Shown here piece after piece: positions 50,413-58,943 of a DNA stretch of 64,000 nt. This DNA is from JBCAWW01 sp039024315 (GTDB taxonomy: Bacteria; Bacteroidota; Bacteroidia; J057): positions 18,823 through 82,822 of the forward strand of contig JBCCQN010000011.1 of NCBI GenBank assembly GCA_039024315.1, written 5' to 3'. The stretch's first letter is position 1. Each line of letters begins with the position of its first letter. Below the pieces are notes generated by a model. That model searched no databases. It was given only the letters and a program-made list of their open reading frames with translations, and was not told where the DNA came from. A program made the position numbers and the translations under genes.

Positions 50413-50503
50413 ACTGCTTCGCAGAACGATTATCTCTATGCGACAAGGCATTGCCTTGTTGCGTGCTAGTGACAAGCGTTCCGCGTCCCGAAAGCTTTCG
50501 GGA
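50413..50503. repeat. Composite inverted-repeat element E, short form
   Basis: CTGC-TTC-GCAG AACGATTATCTC at the left; GACAAGCGTTCCGCG and TCCCGAAAGCTTTCGGGA at the right (to 50503). Inside, GCGACAAGGCA and TGCCTTGTTGC form a hairpin related to the first inner hairpin of B and C. The GTATCGATCGATAC module is missing. It lies between convergent genes. Confidence 0.8.
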
Positions 50504-50519
50504 GTAAGCCTCTCAAAAA

Positions 50520-50993
50520 CTAGCCCAGCACATGCTCGATCAAAGGCTCAAGACCCTCAAGGTTCACGCCTGATGGCTCCAGGATGGCGATGATAATCAA
50601 GATACCAATCAAGGAAAATAAGCTCCCCAATAAGACGCCGATACGTGCCATGAGACGATCGGTTTTGCTGTAACCATTGCGGCGAGTCAAGACGACGCTA
50701 CCGACCACTATAGCTGCTAGGCCGATAAAGATGCCGGGCAAGCCCGCGAGAATGAAGGTCACTACGGCCAAGATGCCAAGGCTTAGCGCGATCGCAGGCA
50801 AAACAGGTTTACCAACGGCTCGCTGCTTTTTGTTCTTTTTGGCTTTATTAAACCATGCCTTACGGACTGGTTTTTCGGTTTGAGATTGCTCGCTGAGGAT
50901 AGGCTCCGTCGAAGCAAGCTGAGGCGCACTATTGAGGGGCGAAGATAGGCTCAAGCCCAATAGGACGAGAAGGAGGATAAACTTTTGATACAT
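50520..50993 (-). CDS. Small polytopic membrane protein
   Basis: 157 residues. A signal-like helix at about 3-22, a polar basic stretch (AWFNKAKKNKKQRAVG), then two to three hydrophobic helices: LPAIALSLGILAVVTFILAG, IFIGLAAIVVGSVVL, and IGVLLGSLFSLIGILIIIAI. The two-helix part resembles DUF4190-like modules, but the match is weak. The function is unknown. It converges with the anti-sigma gene across element E. Confidence 0.65.
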   Translation of the reverse strand: MYQKFILLLVLLGLSLSSPLNSAPQLASTEPILSEQSQTEKPVRKAWFNKAKKNKKQRAVGKPVLPAIALSLGILAVVTFILAGLPGIFIGLAAIVVGSVVLTRRNGYSKTDRLMARIGVLLGSLFSLIGILIIIAILEPSGVNLEGLEPLIEHVLG

Positions 50994-51062
50994 AGAAGTA
51001 GAGTAAGGGTTGGAGCGTCAATTTGTCAAAAAATCAGCTGAATTTCCGGTCTAAAGCCTTTC

Positions 51063-51094
51063 TTATGCACATTTCCACAGCTTATTGTGTATAA
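51063..51094. promoter_or_regulatory. Two DnaA-box-like 9-mers upstream of scpA
   Basis: TTATGCACA at 51063-51071 and TGTGTATAA (complement TTATACACA) at 51086-51094 both fit TTATNCACA, with ATTTCCACA between them. They lie 43 to 74 bp before the scpA start and might bind DnaA. Confidence 0.4.
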
Positions 51095-51136
51095 ATCAAG
51101 GACTTACGTCCAGATTTTTTTTCAGATATTTGTCCC

Positions 51137-51904
51137 ATGGCGGAAGTGCAGGACAATAGCACCTATCGTATTACCCTCCCTCAATTCGAGGGGCCCTTCG
51201 ATCTACTCCTATTCTTTATTGAGCGGGATGAGATTGATATTCATAATATCCCGATCGCCACGATCACGCAGGAGTTTTTGGCGTACATCCAGAACATGCA
51301 AAATATGAATATCGAAGTGGCCGCCGAATTTATCCTCGTCGCGAGCACCCTGATGCGCATCAAAGCCAAGATGCTACTCCCTCGCCCTGTGCTCGATGAA
51401 CATGGAGAAGAGGTTGACCCTCGCCAAGAACTCGTCCAACGCCTCATAGAGTACAAACGCTACAAAGATGTACTCGGCCAGCTCAGCGAACTAGAAGCCG
51501 CCCAAAGCGAAAGAGAAGTTCGCGGCTTTGTCAAAAAGGAAACCAAGCTATTTCTGCAATCGCAGTACCCGGAAGAAGAGCTTATCGGCATGGATCTTTA
51601 TACGCTGATGCGCGCCTTCAAGCGGGTATGGGATCGCCATCAAGATAAATTGCAGAAGCCCTCTCATGTAATTCGCCGATATCCTTACACCGTCGAACAG
51701 ATAAAAAACCGCGTCCTCGAACGTGTCCTCATTACCGATAGAATCGACTTTGTAGCCTTCGTGCTCGAAGAGAAGGATCGCATCTTTGTGGTATTCAGCT
51801 TTTTGGCTATCCTCGAACTGGTTCAGGTGCAAAAAATTGCCATCACAGTAGGCGAAGGATTTAACAACTTCTGGCTCGAAAAAAAGCACGCCGAAGAGGC
51901 TTAA
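51137..51904 (+). CDS. scpA: Segregation and condensation protein A
   Basis: 255 residues, standard ScpA length. The kleisin N-terminal signature ITLPQFEGPFDLLLFFIERD (about 10-29), then EIDIHNIPIATITQEFLAYI, VAAEFILVASTLMRIKAKML, and the C-terminal winged-helix motif RIFVVFSFLAILELVQVQKI. It bridges SMC heads in the condensin complex with ScpB. scpB and smc are not in the window. A hairpin terminator follows at 52054. Confidence 0.95.
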   Translation: MAEVQDNSTYRITLPQFEGPFDLLLFFIERDEIDIHNIPIATITQEFLAYIQNMQNMNIEVAAEFILVASTLMRIKAKMLLPRPVLDEHGEEVDPRQELVQRLIEYKRYKDVLGQLSELEAAQSEREVRGFVKKETKLFLQSQYPEEELIGMDLYTLMRAFKRVWDRHQDKLQKPSHVIRRYPYTVEQIKNRVLERVLITDRIDFVAFVLEEKDRIFVVFSFLAILELVQVQKIAITVGEGFNNFWLEKKHAEEA

Positions 51905-52152
51905 CCTTTCCACCCCGCACATATTTTTTTTATTGGATGATTTGGTAAATAAAATAATTTACCCGACCTTAGAGTCATAGGCATTACGCCAGATACAGAA
52001 GCTAGGGGTTAGGGTGACTCTCCCGATAGGGATTGAGTCCCCTAATTTTTTTTGAAGCGATACAAGATTTTGTGTCGCTTCATTTTTTTATGCCAAAAGC
52101 TCGTTTTTTCGCGTTTATGTCGGTTTTTTTAGTCGCTCAGTTTTTTGGGGGT
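51905..52152 (+). terminator. Gap after scpA with a palindromic terminator
   Basis: GAAGCGATACAA (52054-52065) and TTGTGTCGCTTC (52070-52081) form a 12-nt-arm stem (one mismatch) followed by a T-run. The arms resemble the GCGGCACAA palindrome near the candidate origin. The rest of the stretch shows nothing. Confidence 0.65.
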
Positions 52153-52305
52153 TTACCGCTTCGCGGAACGTTTGTCTCTGATCAAATGATTATTCGTTTT
52201 AAAAAAATGTAGCGACGGAAAATTTTCCGTCGCTACGGATCGTATCGATCGATACCGTTTTGTTTTTGGGGACAAGCGTTCCGCGCTCCCGATAACTATC
52301 GGGAG
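52153..52305. repeat. Composite inverted-repeat element F
   Basis: CCGC-TTC-GCGG AACGTTTGTCTCTG at the left; GGGACAAGCGTTCCGCG with palindrome TCCCGATAACTATCGGGA (about 52286-52303) at the right. Inside, TAGCGACGGAAAA and TTTTCCGTCGCTA form a long palindrome, followed by GTATCGATCGATAC (52242-52255). It matches element D over most of its length. It is between convergent genes. From 52306 to 52677 I see no gene. Confidence 0.85.
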
Positions 52306-52677
52306 GTAAAAAAAAACATAACCTTCAAAATTCAGCATCCGAAATCCAGCCTTCCTTCCCCCCAGTTCGTTCAACTTGAGATTTGTTCACTTAACTGGAT
52401 TTTAGTGGCACACTCTGCTGCATAAGGTCATTTTGAGGCTTTACAACCCAACAAAACAACCCAACAAACCCAAATGTCATGAAACAGAGTTGAAAGCTTC
52501 TCTTGGGGCTATTGTGCTTTAGCTCGACTCAGTCAAAAGCTGGGTCAGCCCAGGCCCAGATTAGGGCTTATGTGTTTTTGCATGAAGCCTGCCCGATTAG
52601 CCAATACTATAGCCTCCCACTGCGCTAATTGCATGAGCAGTATGTCAATGAAAAGCTCCGCTTTTTTGCTATTTAGC

Positions 52678-54240
52678 TCAATACTTAATCACTTTTTGCT
52701 TCACCTCTCCTGCGGCAATCACGTAAATCCCAGCTGGCCATTGGCTGGTGTTCCATTGATTTTTTCCGCTTTGGAGCGCGCCACTTTGGATGATCCGGCC
52801 TCTTATGTCATAGACTTTATAGTCTAGAGGGATCATGGAACTTGACTCGATTTGTAGCTGATCTTGCAGCGGATTGGGGTAGATTTGGAGGGCCGCTTCG
52901 CGGAACGCTTGTTCGTTGCTGGTGCTCAAGCTGGCTGGAAAAATGCAAGCAGTAACACTATCCTGAAACAAATTGCTCAAGCGTTGGTAAGCAGCGGTTT
53001 GAGCCGCTGTCATTGGCGTTGAGCCAGTAAGTAGATTGACGTTTTCGTATGGATCTTGGAGAAGATCATACATTTCGTCAGCAGCATTGCTAAAGTGGAT
53101 CAACTTAAAAGTATCCTCTCTAACCGCCCAGCCAGATTTTTCGCTGCCATCATCGACCTCTGCGTAGGCACAGTGGCGAGTGCCGCTATTGGCGGTGTTA
53201 AAGGTTGGGTAAAAACTAAATCCATCGTTCACCGAAGGTGTAGCGATCCCCCCTAACTCCAAAACCGTAGGGAAAATATCTGTCACACTGATCAATGATG
53301 CTTCGCGCTCGCCTTGGCGGCTAATCCCCGCTCCGGAAACGATCATGGGTACGTGCACCCCGCCTTGATAAAGTGAGCCTTTGCTTTTTTGGCCGTTGTA
53401 TGGCGCTTGAATCACGCCTCTTTGGGTGCCATTGTCACCTACAAAAATAATGGTAGTATTGTCAAGCGTACTTTGGGGTATGCTATCGAATATGCGCCCC
53501 AATTCATAATCAAGACTTTCAATCATCGCGAGATAATACGGTAGCGGATTGTTTTCGATATCCATTGAATCCCCACTCAGACCCGTCTGGCTATGCATCT
53601 CGGCGGGCGGCAGGTGATAAGGCGTATGAGCGCTATTGTAGGCCAACCAACAAAACCAAGGCTGATTTTGGGCTTGGATCCAATCAATGGCGAGATTGGT
53701 TAGTTTGGTCGTCGCGTAAGTAGTATCGGTAGCTTGTTGACCATTTTCGACTAAAGGCCATGAAAAATAATCGGGCACGCCCCCACCCATAATGCCAGCG
53801 AAATAGTCAATTCCCATTTCGATGGGGTAATCGTAATTGTTGTTGGCGGTACCGCCAAGGTGCCACTTCCCGATCAAGCTCTGTGCATAGTTGCCCCCTG
53901 AGGCGCTATCAAGATAAGCATGCAAAGTGGTCTCAGATTTCATGATCCGAGATTGATCCTGCGGATTGAGCACCCCTGTCCGAAAGCCATACTTCCCACT
54001 CAAAATAGCGGCCCGGGTCGGCGAGCAAACTGGATTGGCCCAGACATTATCATAAGTGAGTCCACTATCGGCCAAGGCCTGAAGATGAGGCATATTGGCT
54101 TTGGTTGCGCCGGCAGTAGCAGTGTAGCCAGGCACAGGATCTACGCCAATGTCGTCGACAATGATGAGTAGGATATTAGAATTTTGGGCCTGTAGCGAAA
54201 TGCTCAAGCCAAGGCAAAATAATAGAATGGAAAAGCGCAT
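52678..54240 (-). CDS. Secreted sulfatase with T9SS type A sorting domain
   Basis: 520 residues. Signal peptide about 1-18 (SLQAQ). Type I sulfatase: metal site IIVDDIG (about 27-33), formylglycine motif CSPTRAAILSGKY (Cys72, matured by a sulfatase-maturating enzyme not seen here), IGKWHLGG, and VGDNGTQRG. C-terminal sorting domain from IYPNPLQDQLQIES to the end. It removes sulfate from sulfated polysaccharides, fitting the GH16 enzyme elsewhere. A full in-frame repeat (52890-52910) encodes NEQAFREAALQI in the linker just before the sorting domain. Confidence 0.9.
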   Translation of the reverse strand: MRFSILLFCLGLSISLQAQNSNILLIIVDDIGVDPVPGYTATAGATKANMPHLQALADSGLTYDNVWANPVCSPTRAAILSGKYGFRTGVLNPQDQSRIMKSETTLHAYLDSASGGNYAQSLIGKWHLGGTANNNYDYPIEMGIDYFAGIMGGGVPDYFSWPLVENGQQATDTTYATTKLTNLAIDWIQAQNQPWFCWLAYNSAHTPYHLPPAEMHSQTGLSGDSMDIENNPLPYYLAMIESLDYELGRIFDSIPQSTLDNTTIIFVGDNGTQRGVIQAPYNGQKSKGSLYQGGVHVPMIVSGAGISRQGEREASLISVTDIFPTVLELGGIATPSVNDGFSFYPTFNTANSGTRHCAYAEVDDGSEKSGWAVREDTFKLIHFSNAADEMYDLLQDPYENVNLLTGSTPMTAAQTAAYQRLSNLFQDSVTACIFPASLSTSNEQAFREAALQIYPNPLQDQLQIESSSMIPLDYKVYDIRGRIIQSGALQSGKNQWNTSQWPAGIYVIAAGEVKQKVIKY

Positions 54241-54398
54241 ATGTGTTGAGATCTATCAGCTTAGATTATAGGAATGGTCAAAGGATTAATTTGGCGACTT
54301 TATTTTTAGAAAAGGAGCTTAATCCTTAGATGAGGTTGCATGGGTTTTTCTTTTGGTGCTTTTGTAGATTTTTTCTTTTTCATTCTTAGTGATTCTTT

Positions 54399-54634
54399 GC
54401 CCTTTTTCGCAAAAAGGGCAGCCATCCCGTACAGTTGTCGGGATGGCCCGTGCAAAGCCTACGCGCATTCTGGCCCCCGAGTGCACGCGGCACCCAGCCA
54501 ACGCGCTTTTTGAGGGTTGTAGAGCATAGGCCCTGTCAGCCACTAGGGAAATAGGGCGGCAAAGTCCCGAAAGCTTTCGAGAGGTTCGCGGCTGACAAGA
54601 TTTTTTGGTCCTTTTGTAGCAATGACAAAAGGAC
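54399..54634. other. GC-rich intergenic segment with four hairpins; possible structured RNA or repeat
   Basis: Four inverted pairs follow one another: GCCCTTTTT/AAAAAGGGC around CGC (54399-54419), GCCATCCCG/CGGGATGGC (about 54421-54447), GTCAGCC/GGCTGAC (about 54535 and 54591), and GTCCTTTTG/CAAAAGGAC (54608-54634). The AT content drops sharply against its surroundings. Short frames inside are not convincing proteins. It lies between the 5' end of the sulfatase gene and the 3' end of the next gene. I cannot assign it to a known RNA class. Confidence 0.45.
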
Positions 54635-54643
54635 AGAGAGACT

Positions 54644-56095
54644 TTAAGAAAAAGCCTGCCTCAATTCCTTCTCTAACCAAGACCTTTGCACCATGGGTGC
54701 AGCCTCAGCGAAGTCATTTTGCAGTTTTTGTTGGCGGGAGAGCCATTTGCTTTGGGCTTCTAAGTGGCGTTGTTCCGCGAGGCGGGCTACCTTTTTGAGC
54801 CAACTGAGATATTGAAGATACTGATTGCGCTTGTCTTTTTCGATCTCTTTGTTGCGGCCGAGGAAATGACGGAAAGCATTGATCTGATAAGCCATCGAGT
54901 CAAAATCCTCCAATTGGTAATAAATTCGCAGCATCAAGATGCGCGCACTCAGTTGGTAAAAGACATCGGTATAGCTAATGGCATTGAGCAGATTGAGGGC
55001 TTGCTTGGTTTCGCCTTTTTCGGTGAGATAGGCCGCTTGAGCATAGCGAAAGGCATTTTCTTGAAAAGTTGGGGCCAAGCGTTCGGCGAAGCCGTGCAAA
55101 AACTCATGGGCCCAATCGAGCTTACCTAGCTTAAGGGCCAGACTGACGATATTCTTATAATCTGTATGGGCGAGTTCACCTTCAAAAAAGATGAGCTGAT
55201 TGCCGATCAAGGTCTGGTAGAGACCAAATAGCTTTTCTTCATAACCTTCGGCTCCCTGATTGATGCGACGGATACAAGAATTTTGGGCGTATTTGTACAT
55301 GGCGCGGCTCTCCTCCGGCGCAAAAAAGGAGGTGTACATGTCTAGTATGTCCAACATTTGCTCGTAGTGCTGCTCACTTTCGGGATGGGCTAGGGCCTGA
55401 TAAATGTGGAAATAGACGTCTATGACGGGAATTTTGCGGTAGGGGTGATCAGCTTCGCTCAACGATTGGATCAAAACATCCGTCAGCAAAATCGGAATCT
55501 CCGTATTGATAATGTGCTGTCGATTGAGAGCCTCACAACTCTCGCGCAACTTGACCGCGAGATAATATTGATCCAGGGCTTGATGCTTTTTCTCCAAGCC
55601 TTCGTGCTGAGTGCGTAAATGCTGTCGCCCAAAATGATCGTTCCGGGCACCGGCCAAAGCCAACTGCTGCCGATGATAGGTCTCATCCAAGAAAGGTCGT
55701 TGCAGCAGGCCTTTTTCCAAACGACGAAATTCTATCTCAAAGAGGTCGTTAAGCCCTTTTTCGCTTAGTGCTTGGAGGGAATCGGTTTCGTCTGCTAGGC
55801 TTTCTTGCTTTTGGCGCTCCGCACCGAGAAAGTCTTTGAGGCGGCGATAGAGCAATGAAATTTCGTCGGCAATCTTCTGTTCGCGATAAGCCTTGTCGCC
55901 ATAAAGTTGCTTTTGCAATTGAGCCTTGCTAAGCTTTTTATGCTCAAAGTCCGGGGCATATTTCAAAATCGCCTCATACAAATTGCAAAGTCGGGGATGC
56001 GGATTGCAGTAGGGGGATTGCAGGTAAACTTGAAAACGCTGGCGTTCTTCCTTGCTTAATTTGCGTAATAGGCGCACCAACTTGCTGTTTTTCAT
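54644..56095 (-). CDS. Helical repeat cytoplasmic protein of unknown function
   Basis: 483 residues, no signal peptide or membrane helix. Almost wholly alpha-helical. It starts MKNSKLVRLLRKLSKEERQR and contains FQVYLQSPYCNPHPRLCNLY, a motif I associate with a Saprospirales-specific family. The C-terminal half has TPR-like helices (AQAAYLTEKGETKQALNLLN, LSARILMLRIYYQLEDFDSM). A scaffold or partner-binding role is likely; none is known. A repeat element at 55077-55095 is in frame and encodes HGFAERLAP. Confidence 0.65.
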   Translation of the reverse strand: MKNSKLVRLLRKLSKEERQRFQVYLQSPYCNPHPRLCNLYEAILKYAPDFEHKKLSKAQLQKQLYGDKAYREQKIADEISLLYRRLKDFLGAERQKQESLADETDSLQALSEKGLNDLFEIEFRRLEKGLLQRPFLDETYHRQQLALAGARNDHFGRQHLRTQHEGLEKKHQALDQYYLAVKLRESCEALNRQHIINTEIPILLTDVLIQSLSEADHPYRKIPVIDVYFHIYQALAHPESEQHYEQMLDILDMYTSFFAPEESRAMYKYAQNSCIRRINQGAEGYEEKLFGLYQTLIGNQLIFFEGELAHTDYKNIVSLALKLGKLDWAHEFLHGFAERLAPTFQENAFRYAQAAYLTEKGETKQALNLLNAISYTDVFYQLSARILMLRIYYQLEDFDSMAYQINAFRHFLGRNKEIEKDKRNQYLQYLSWLKKVARLAEQRHLEAQSKWLSRQQKLQNDFAEAAPMVQRSWLEKELRQAFS

Positions 56096-56289
56096 AGTTT
56101 GAAGCTTGATTTTGAATAATCCAAAGACGAAAATCGATTCAATCTACACATTTAATTAGCTGATAACCAGTAATTATCAACTCAAATCTTTCAATCGATT
56201 ACATTAACATGCGCTGAAATCATCATTCTTTTTGGCTTTTCCTCCTTCTATCATTGTAATGTGTCTTCACCCCTTAATTGTTTAAGACC

Positions 56290-58719
56290 ATGAAAAAGCC
56301 TTTTCTAAGCTTATTTATCCTCACATTCGCAACTACGCTTTCTGCTCAAATATGGCCTTTTGCCTATGATTCGCTTGAGGTCGGCAATGTCAAAGCCTTT
56401 GTGCGCAGCGATGGCGCTCTCTTTGAAAATAATCTCTTCGGTGGACTCATGACGCAAGATGCCAATATCGGTCTCATAACAGGCTCTGGCCTTTGGATTG
56501 GTGGTATTGCCCAGAGCGGTCAGCTTCACCTCAGCGTACATGACTGGGGTTCTTGGCAAGGTACGGGTTATGACTTTTGGCCAGGTCCACTCTCTCAAAA
56601 CACCGCCGCAACAGATAGCATCACTACAGCACAACATGATCGATTTTGGAAAATTGATCGGGTGGAACTGGACGCTTACCTACAAGATTTTCAAGACAAT
56701 GGGATCGTGGATAACCCAAGCGCCTACCCCAATGTCTATGACTGGCCAGCCTTTTTGACAGACTTCAATGGCAATACGCTAGCCGATGCCGCCCCTTGGG
56801 TGGATGTAAACGGCAATCTCAATGACTACAATCCCGACCAAGGGGATTATCCGCGAATCAAAGGCGACGCCATGATTTGGTGGGTCTTCAATGATCGTGG
56901 TCCAGACCCAGCCAATGATCGCTACAACCCGAGTCCTATGGGATTGGAGGTTCACGCGATGCTTTACGGCTTTGATTGCCCCGGCAATGAATTAGAAGAA
57001 TCCATCTTTCTTGAATACCATCTTGTCAACCGCAGCAATGAAACTTATGCCGATGTCTTCGCCGGTCAATGGACGGATTTTGATTTGGGTGGTTTTTTGG
57101 ATGATTATGTAGGCGTAGACTCTATTCGAGGTATGTACTACGGCTACAATGGCACTAATAATGACAATCAGTTTGGCGCGAACACTCCGGCCGTCGGCAT
57201 TCAGATGCTGAGAGGAGGTACAGCTCCGCTGAACGATGGGATCGATAATGATAGCGATGGCGTAGTCGATGAGCCAGGAGAGGATCTGGGACTGACCAAC
57301 TTCCTGACCTACCGAAATGATTTTACCATCACGCCGACTACTTCGCAGCACTACTATGGCAACCTCCAAAGCTTTATCCCCAGCACCAGCAATCCTCCCG
57401 GCGTCCACGCTGTGGACAACTACAGCAATGGCGGCCCCGGCAATGGTAATCCGGATAGCGCCAGTGGACCGCCTACTAACTTTATTTTCTCCGGCGATGT
57501 CTGTAATCAAGTAGGCTGGACCATGGCCAATGCAGGCATCCAGCCGATCGACCGTCGGGCGATTGGTAGCAGCGGTCCTTTTATGCTCGCTCCCAATGCG
57601 AGTGATACCATCGTGATGGCAATCATTATCAATAAAGAGGGCAACTACCTCCAAAATGCCTGTAATCTTGGCGCGGATGCCGATTATATTCAAGCCTTGT
57701 ATGATGCCGGAGTAGATAGCTGTGTGATCGCAGGTGAAGTCTATCCGGGAGACGCCAATCATGACCGAGTAGCTGATGCCTGGGACATATTGCCGATAGG
57801 TTTACATTATCAGACTAGCGGTCCGGCTAGGCCGAACGCTTCTCTCAATTGGGTGGGCCAAGCGGCTCCGGATTGGAACGATAGCCTTGCTTCGGGCGTC
57901 AATATTAAGCATGTCGATACCGATGGCAGTGGTACCATCGATCGAGACGATACGCTCGCCATTGAACTCAACTATGGTCTCACGCACTTTAGTCAGCGCG
58001 ACGCTGAATCCGTCGATGGCGCGCCCTTTTACTTCACCCTGTCAGACACGGTAATTGATCCCGGAGATACGATTGAAGTTTCTGTTTGGTTAGGCACTAT
58101 GGATACGCTCGCCCAAGATGTCTATGGCATTGCCTTTTCCCTTGAGTACGATACCAGTCAGGTTGAAAGTATGGTGGTCGATATGAACCCTAGTTGGTTG
58201 GGAATCAATGGGGTGGATCTACTCAGCTTTAGTAAAAATTTAGCTGATGTTGGACGTCTAGATATAGCTCAAGTTCGCCTCGATCAAGCAAATGTCAGCG
58301 GCTTTGGTCGCCTCGCCAATATCATTGTGGTGATGGATGATGACATTGCCAAAACCTTGATTCCCTTTGCGATGGATGTTTCTCGTCTCGATATGATCAA
58401 CAAGGACGAAAACGAATTGGATGTCAGTGTCGAGCCTTTAGACGCTAGCATCAGTACTGCGATTAGCGATCTTTTGGAGGTGGAGGGCCTTAGCGTTTTT
58501 CCCAATCCGACTCAAGGAGAGCTTATGATTCGCTGGGATAGGGGGCCTGCCACGCAAATCCGTCTTTGGGATATGCAGGGGCAATTGATCCTGACTGAGC
58601 GTTCCCCGCAGGGTGAATCTCAAAAACGACTGAGCCTCAATGCCTTGCCAAAAGGACTTTATCATCTTGAACTGATCCAAGAAACGCGCCGCAGTATTAA
58701 GACCGTGATCAGACATTAA
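56290..58719 (+). CDS. Large secreted protein with dockerin-like, cohesin-like and T9SS type A modules
   Basis: 809 residues from the ATG at 56290 (MKKPFLSLFILTFATTLSAQ); an upstream TTG at 56278 is less likely. About 25-480 is a large beta-rich domain with calcium-loop sequences (DGIDNDSDGVVDEPGEDLG). About 487-565 has two EF-hand-like dockerin-type loops (GDANHDRVADAWDILPIG, DTDGSGTIDRDDTLAIELN). About 575-720 resembles a cohesin-type beta-sandwich (VIDPGDTIEVSVWLG, YGIAFSLEYDTSQVESM). The sorting domain starts SVFPNPTQGELMIRW. A repeat element (58595-58615) encodes ERSPQGES inside it. The function is unknown. Confidence 0.75.
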   Translation: MKKPFLSLFILTFATTLSAQIWPFAYDSLEVGNVKAFVRSDGALFENNLFGGLMTQDANIGLITGSGLWIGGIAQSGQLHLSVHDWGSWQGTGYDFWPGPLSQNTAATDSITTAQHDRFWKIDRVELDAYLQDFQDNGIVDNPSAYPNVYDWPAFLTDFNGNTLADAAPWVDVNGNLNDYNPDQGDYPRIKGDAMIWWVFNDRGPDPANDRYNPSPMGLEVHAMLYGFDCPGNELEESIFLEYHLVNRSNETYADVFAGQWTDFDLGGFLDDYVGVDSIRGMYYGYNGTNNDNQFGANTPAVGIQMLRGGTAPLNDGIDNDSDGVVDEPGEDLGLTNFLTYRNDFTITPTTSQHYYGNLQSFIPSTSNPPGVHAVDNYSNGGPGNGNPDSASGPPTNFIFSGDVCNQVGWTMANAGIQPIDRRAIGSSGPFMLAPNASDTIVMAIIINKEGNYLQNACNLGADADYIQALYDAGVDSCVIAGEVYPGDANHDRVADAWDILPIGLHYQTSGPARPNASLNWVGQAAPDWNDSLASGVNIKHVDTDGSGTIDRDDTLAIELNYGLTHFSQRDAESVDGAPFYFTLSDTVIDPGDTIEVSVWLGTMDTLAQDVYGIAFSLEYDTSQVESMVVDMNPSWLGINGVDLLSFSKNLADVGRLDIAQVRLDQANVSGFGRLANIIVVMDDDIAKTLIPFAMDVSRLDMINKDENELDVSVEPLDASISTAISDLLEVEGLSVFPNPTQGELMIRWDRGPATQIRLWDMQGQLILTERSPQGESQKRLSLNALPKGLYHLELIQETRRSIKTVIRH
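58595..58615. repeat. In-frame hairpin-AACGCTC element
   Basis: GAGCGTTCCCCGCAGGG, complement CCC-TGC-GGG G AACGCTC. It encodes ERSPQGE, the same peptide as the copy at 26630-26650, in the same frame. Confidence 0.7.
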
Positions 58720-58943
58720 GGCAATTTATTTATACCGCAGTGGCACCGCTGTTTCAATATTGATTGGGATGGTGGTGCTTTTTTTTACTCTCGAATGCTT
58801 TCGGGACGCGAAACGCATATTCGATTGTTGCGGCATACATGCCGCAACTACCCCTTATGATAATACCCCCAAAGGTCATCCCGGAAATGCGAAGAATAAG
58901 CATTATCCGGGATCTTTAAATCCTAGCATGATATTTCGTCCCA
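58720..58943. repeat. Intergenic repeat words between convergent genes
   Basis: CGAATGCTTTCGGGACGCG then AAACGCATATTCG (58787-58818) is a degenerate end of the main family. CAAAGGTCATCCCGG (58869-58883) and CCGGGATCTTTAAATCC (58906-58922) repeat the module at about 10263-10302. Confidence 0.55.

Noticed and set aside
54319..54543. 74-residue frame in the four-hairpin segment
   Set aside because: It crosses two perfect palindromes and the composition follows the hairpins rather than protein coding; kept as a structured element instead.
56992..57762. 256-residue frame antisense to the dockerin-like protein
   Set aside because: It is fully inside a recognised secreted-protein gene and resembles no family.
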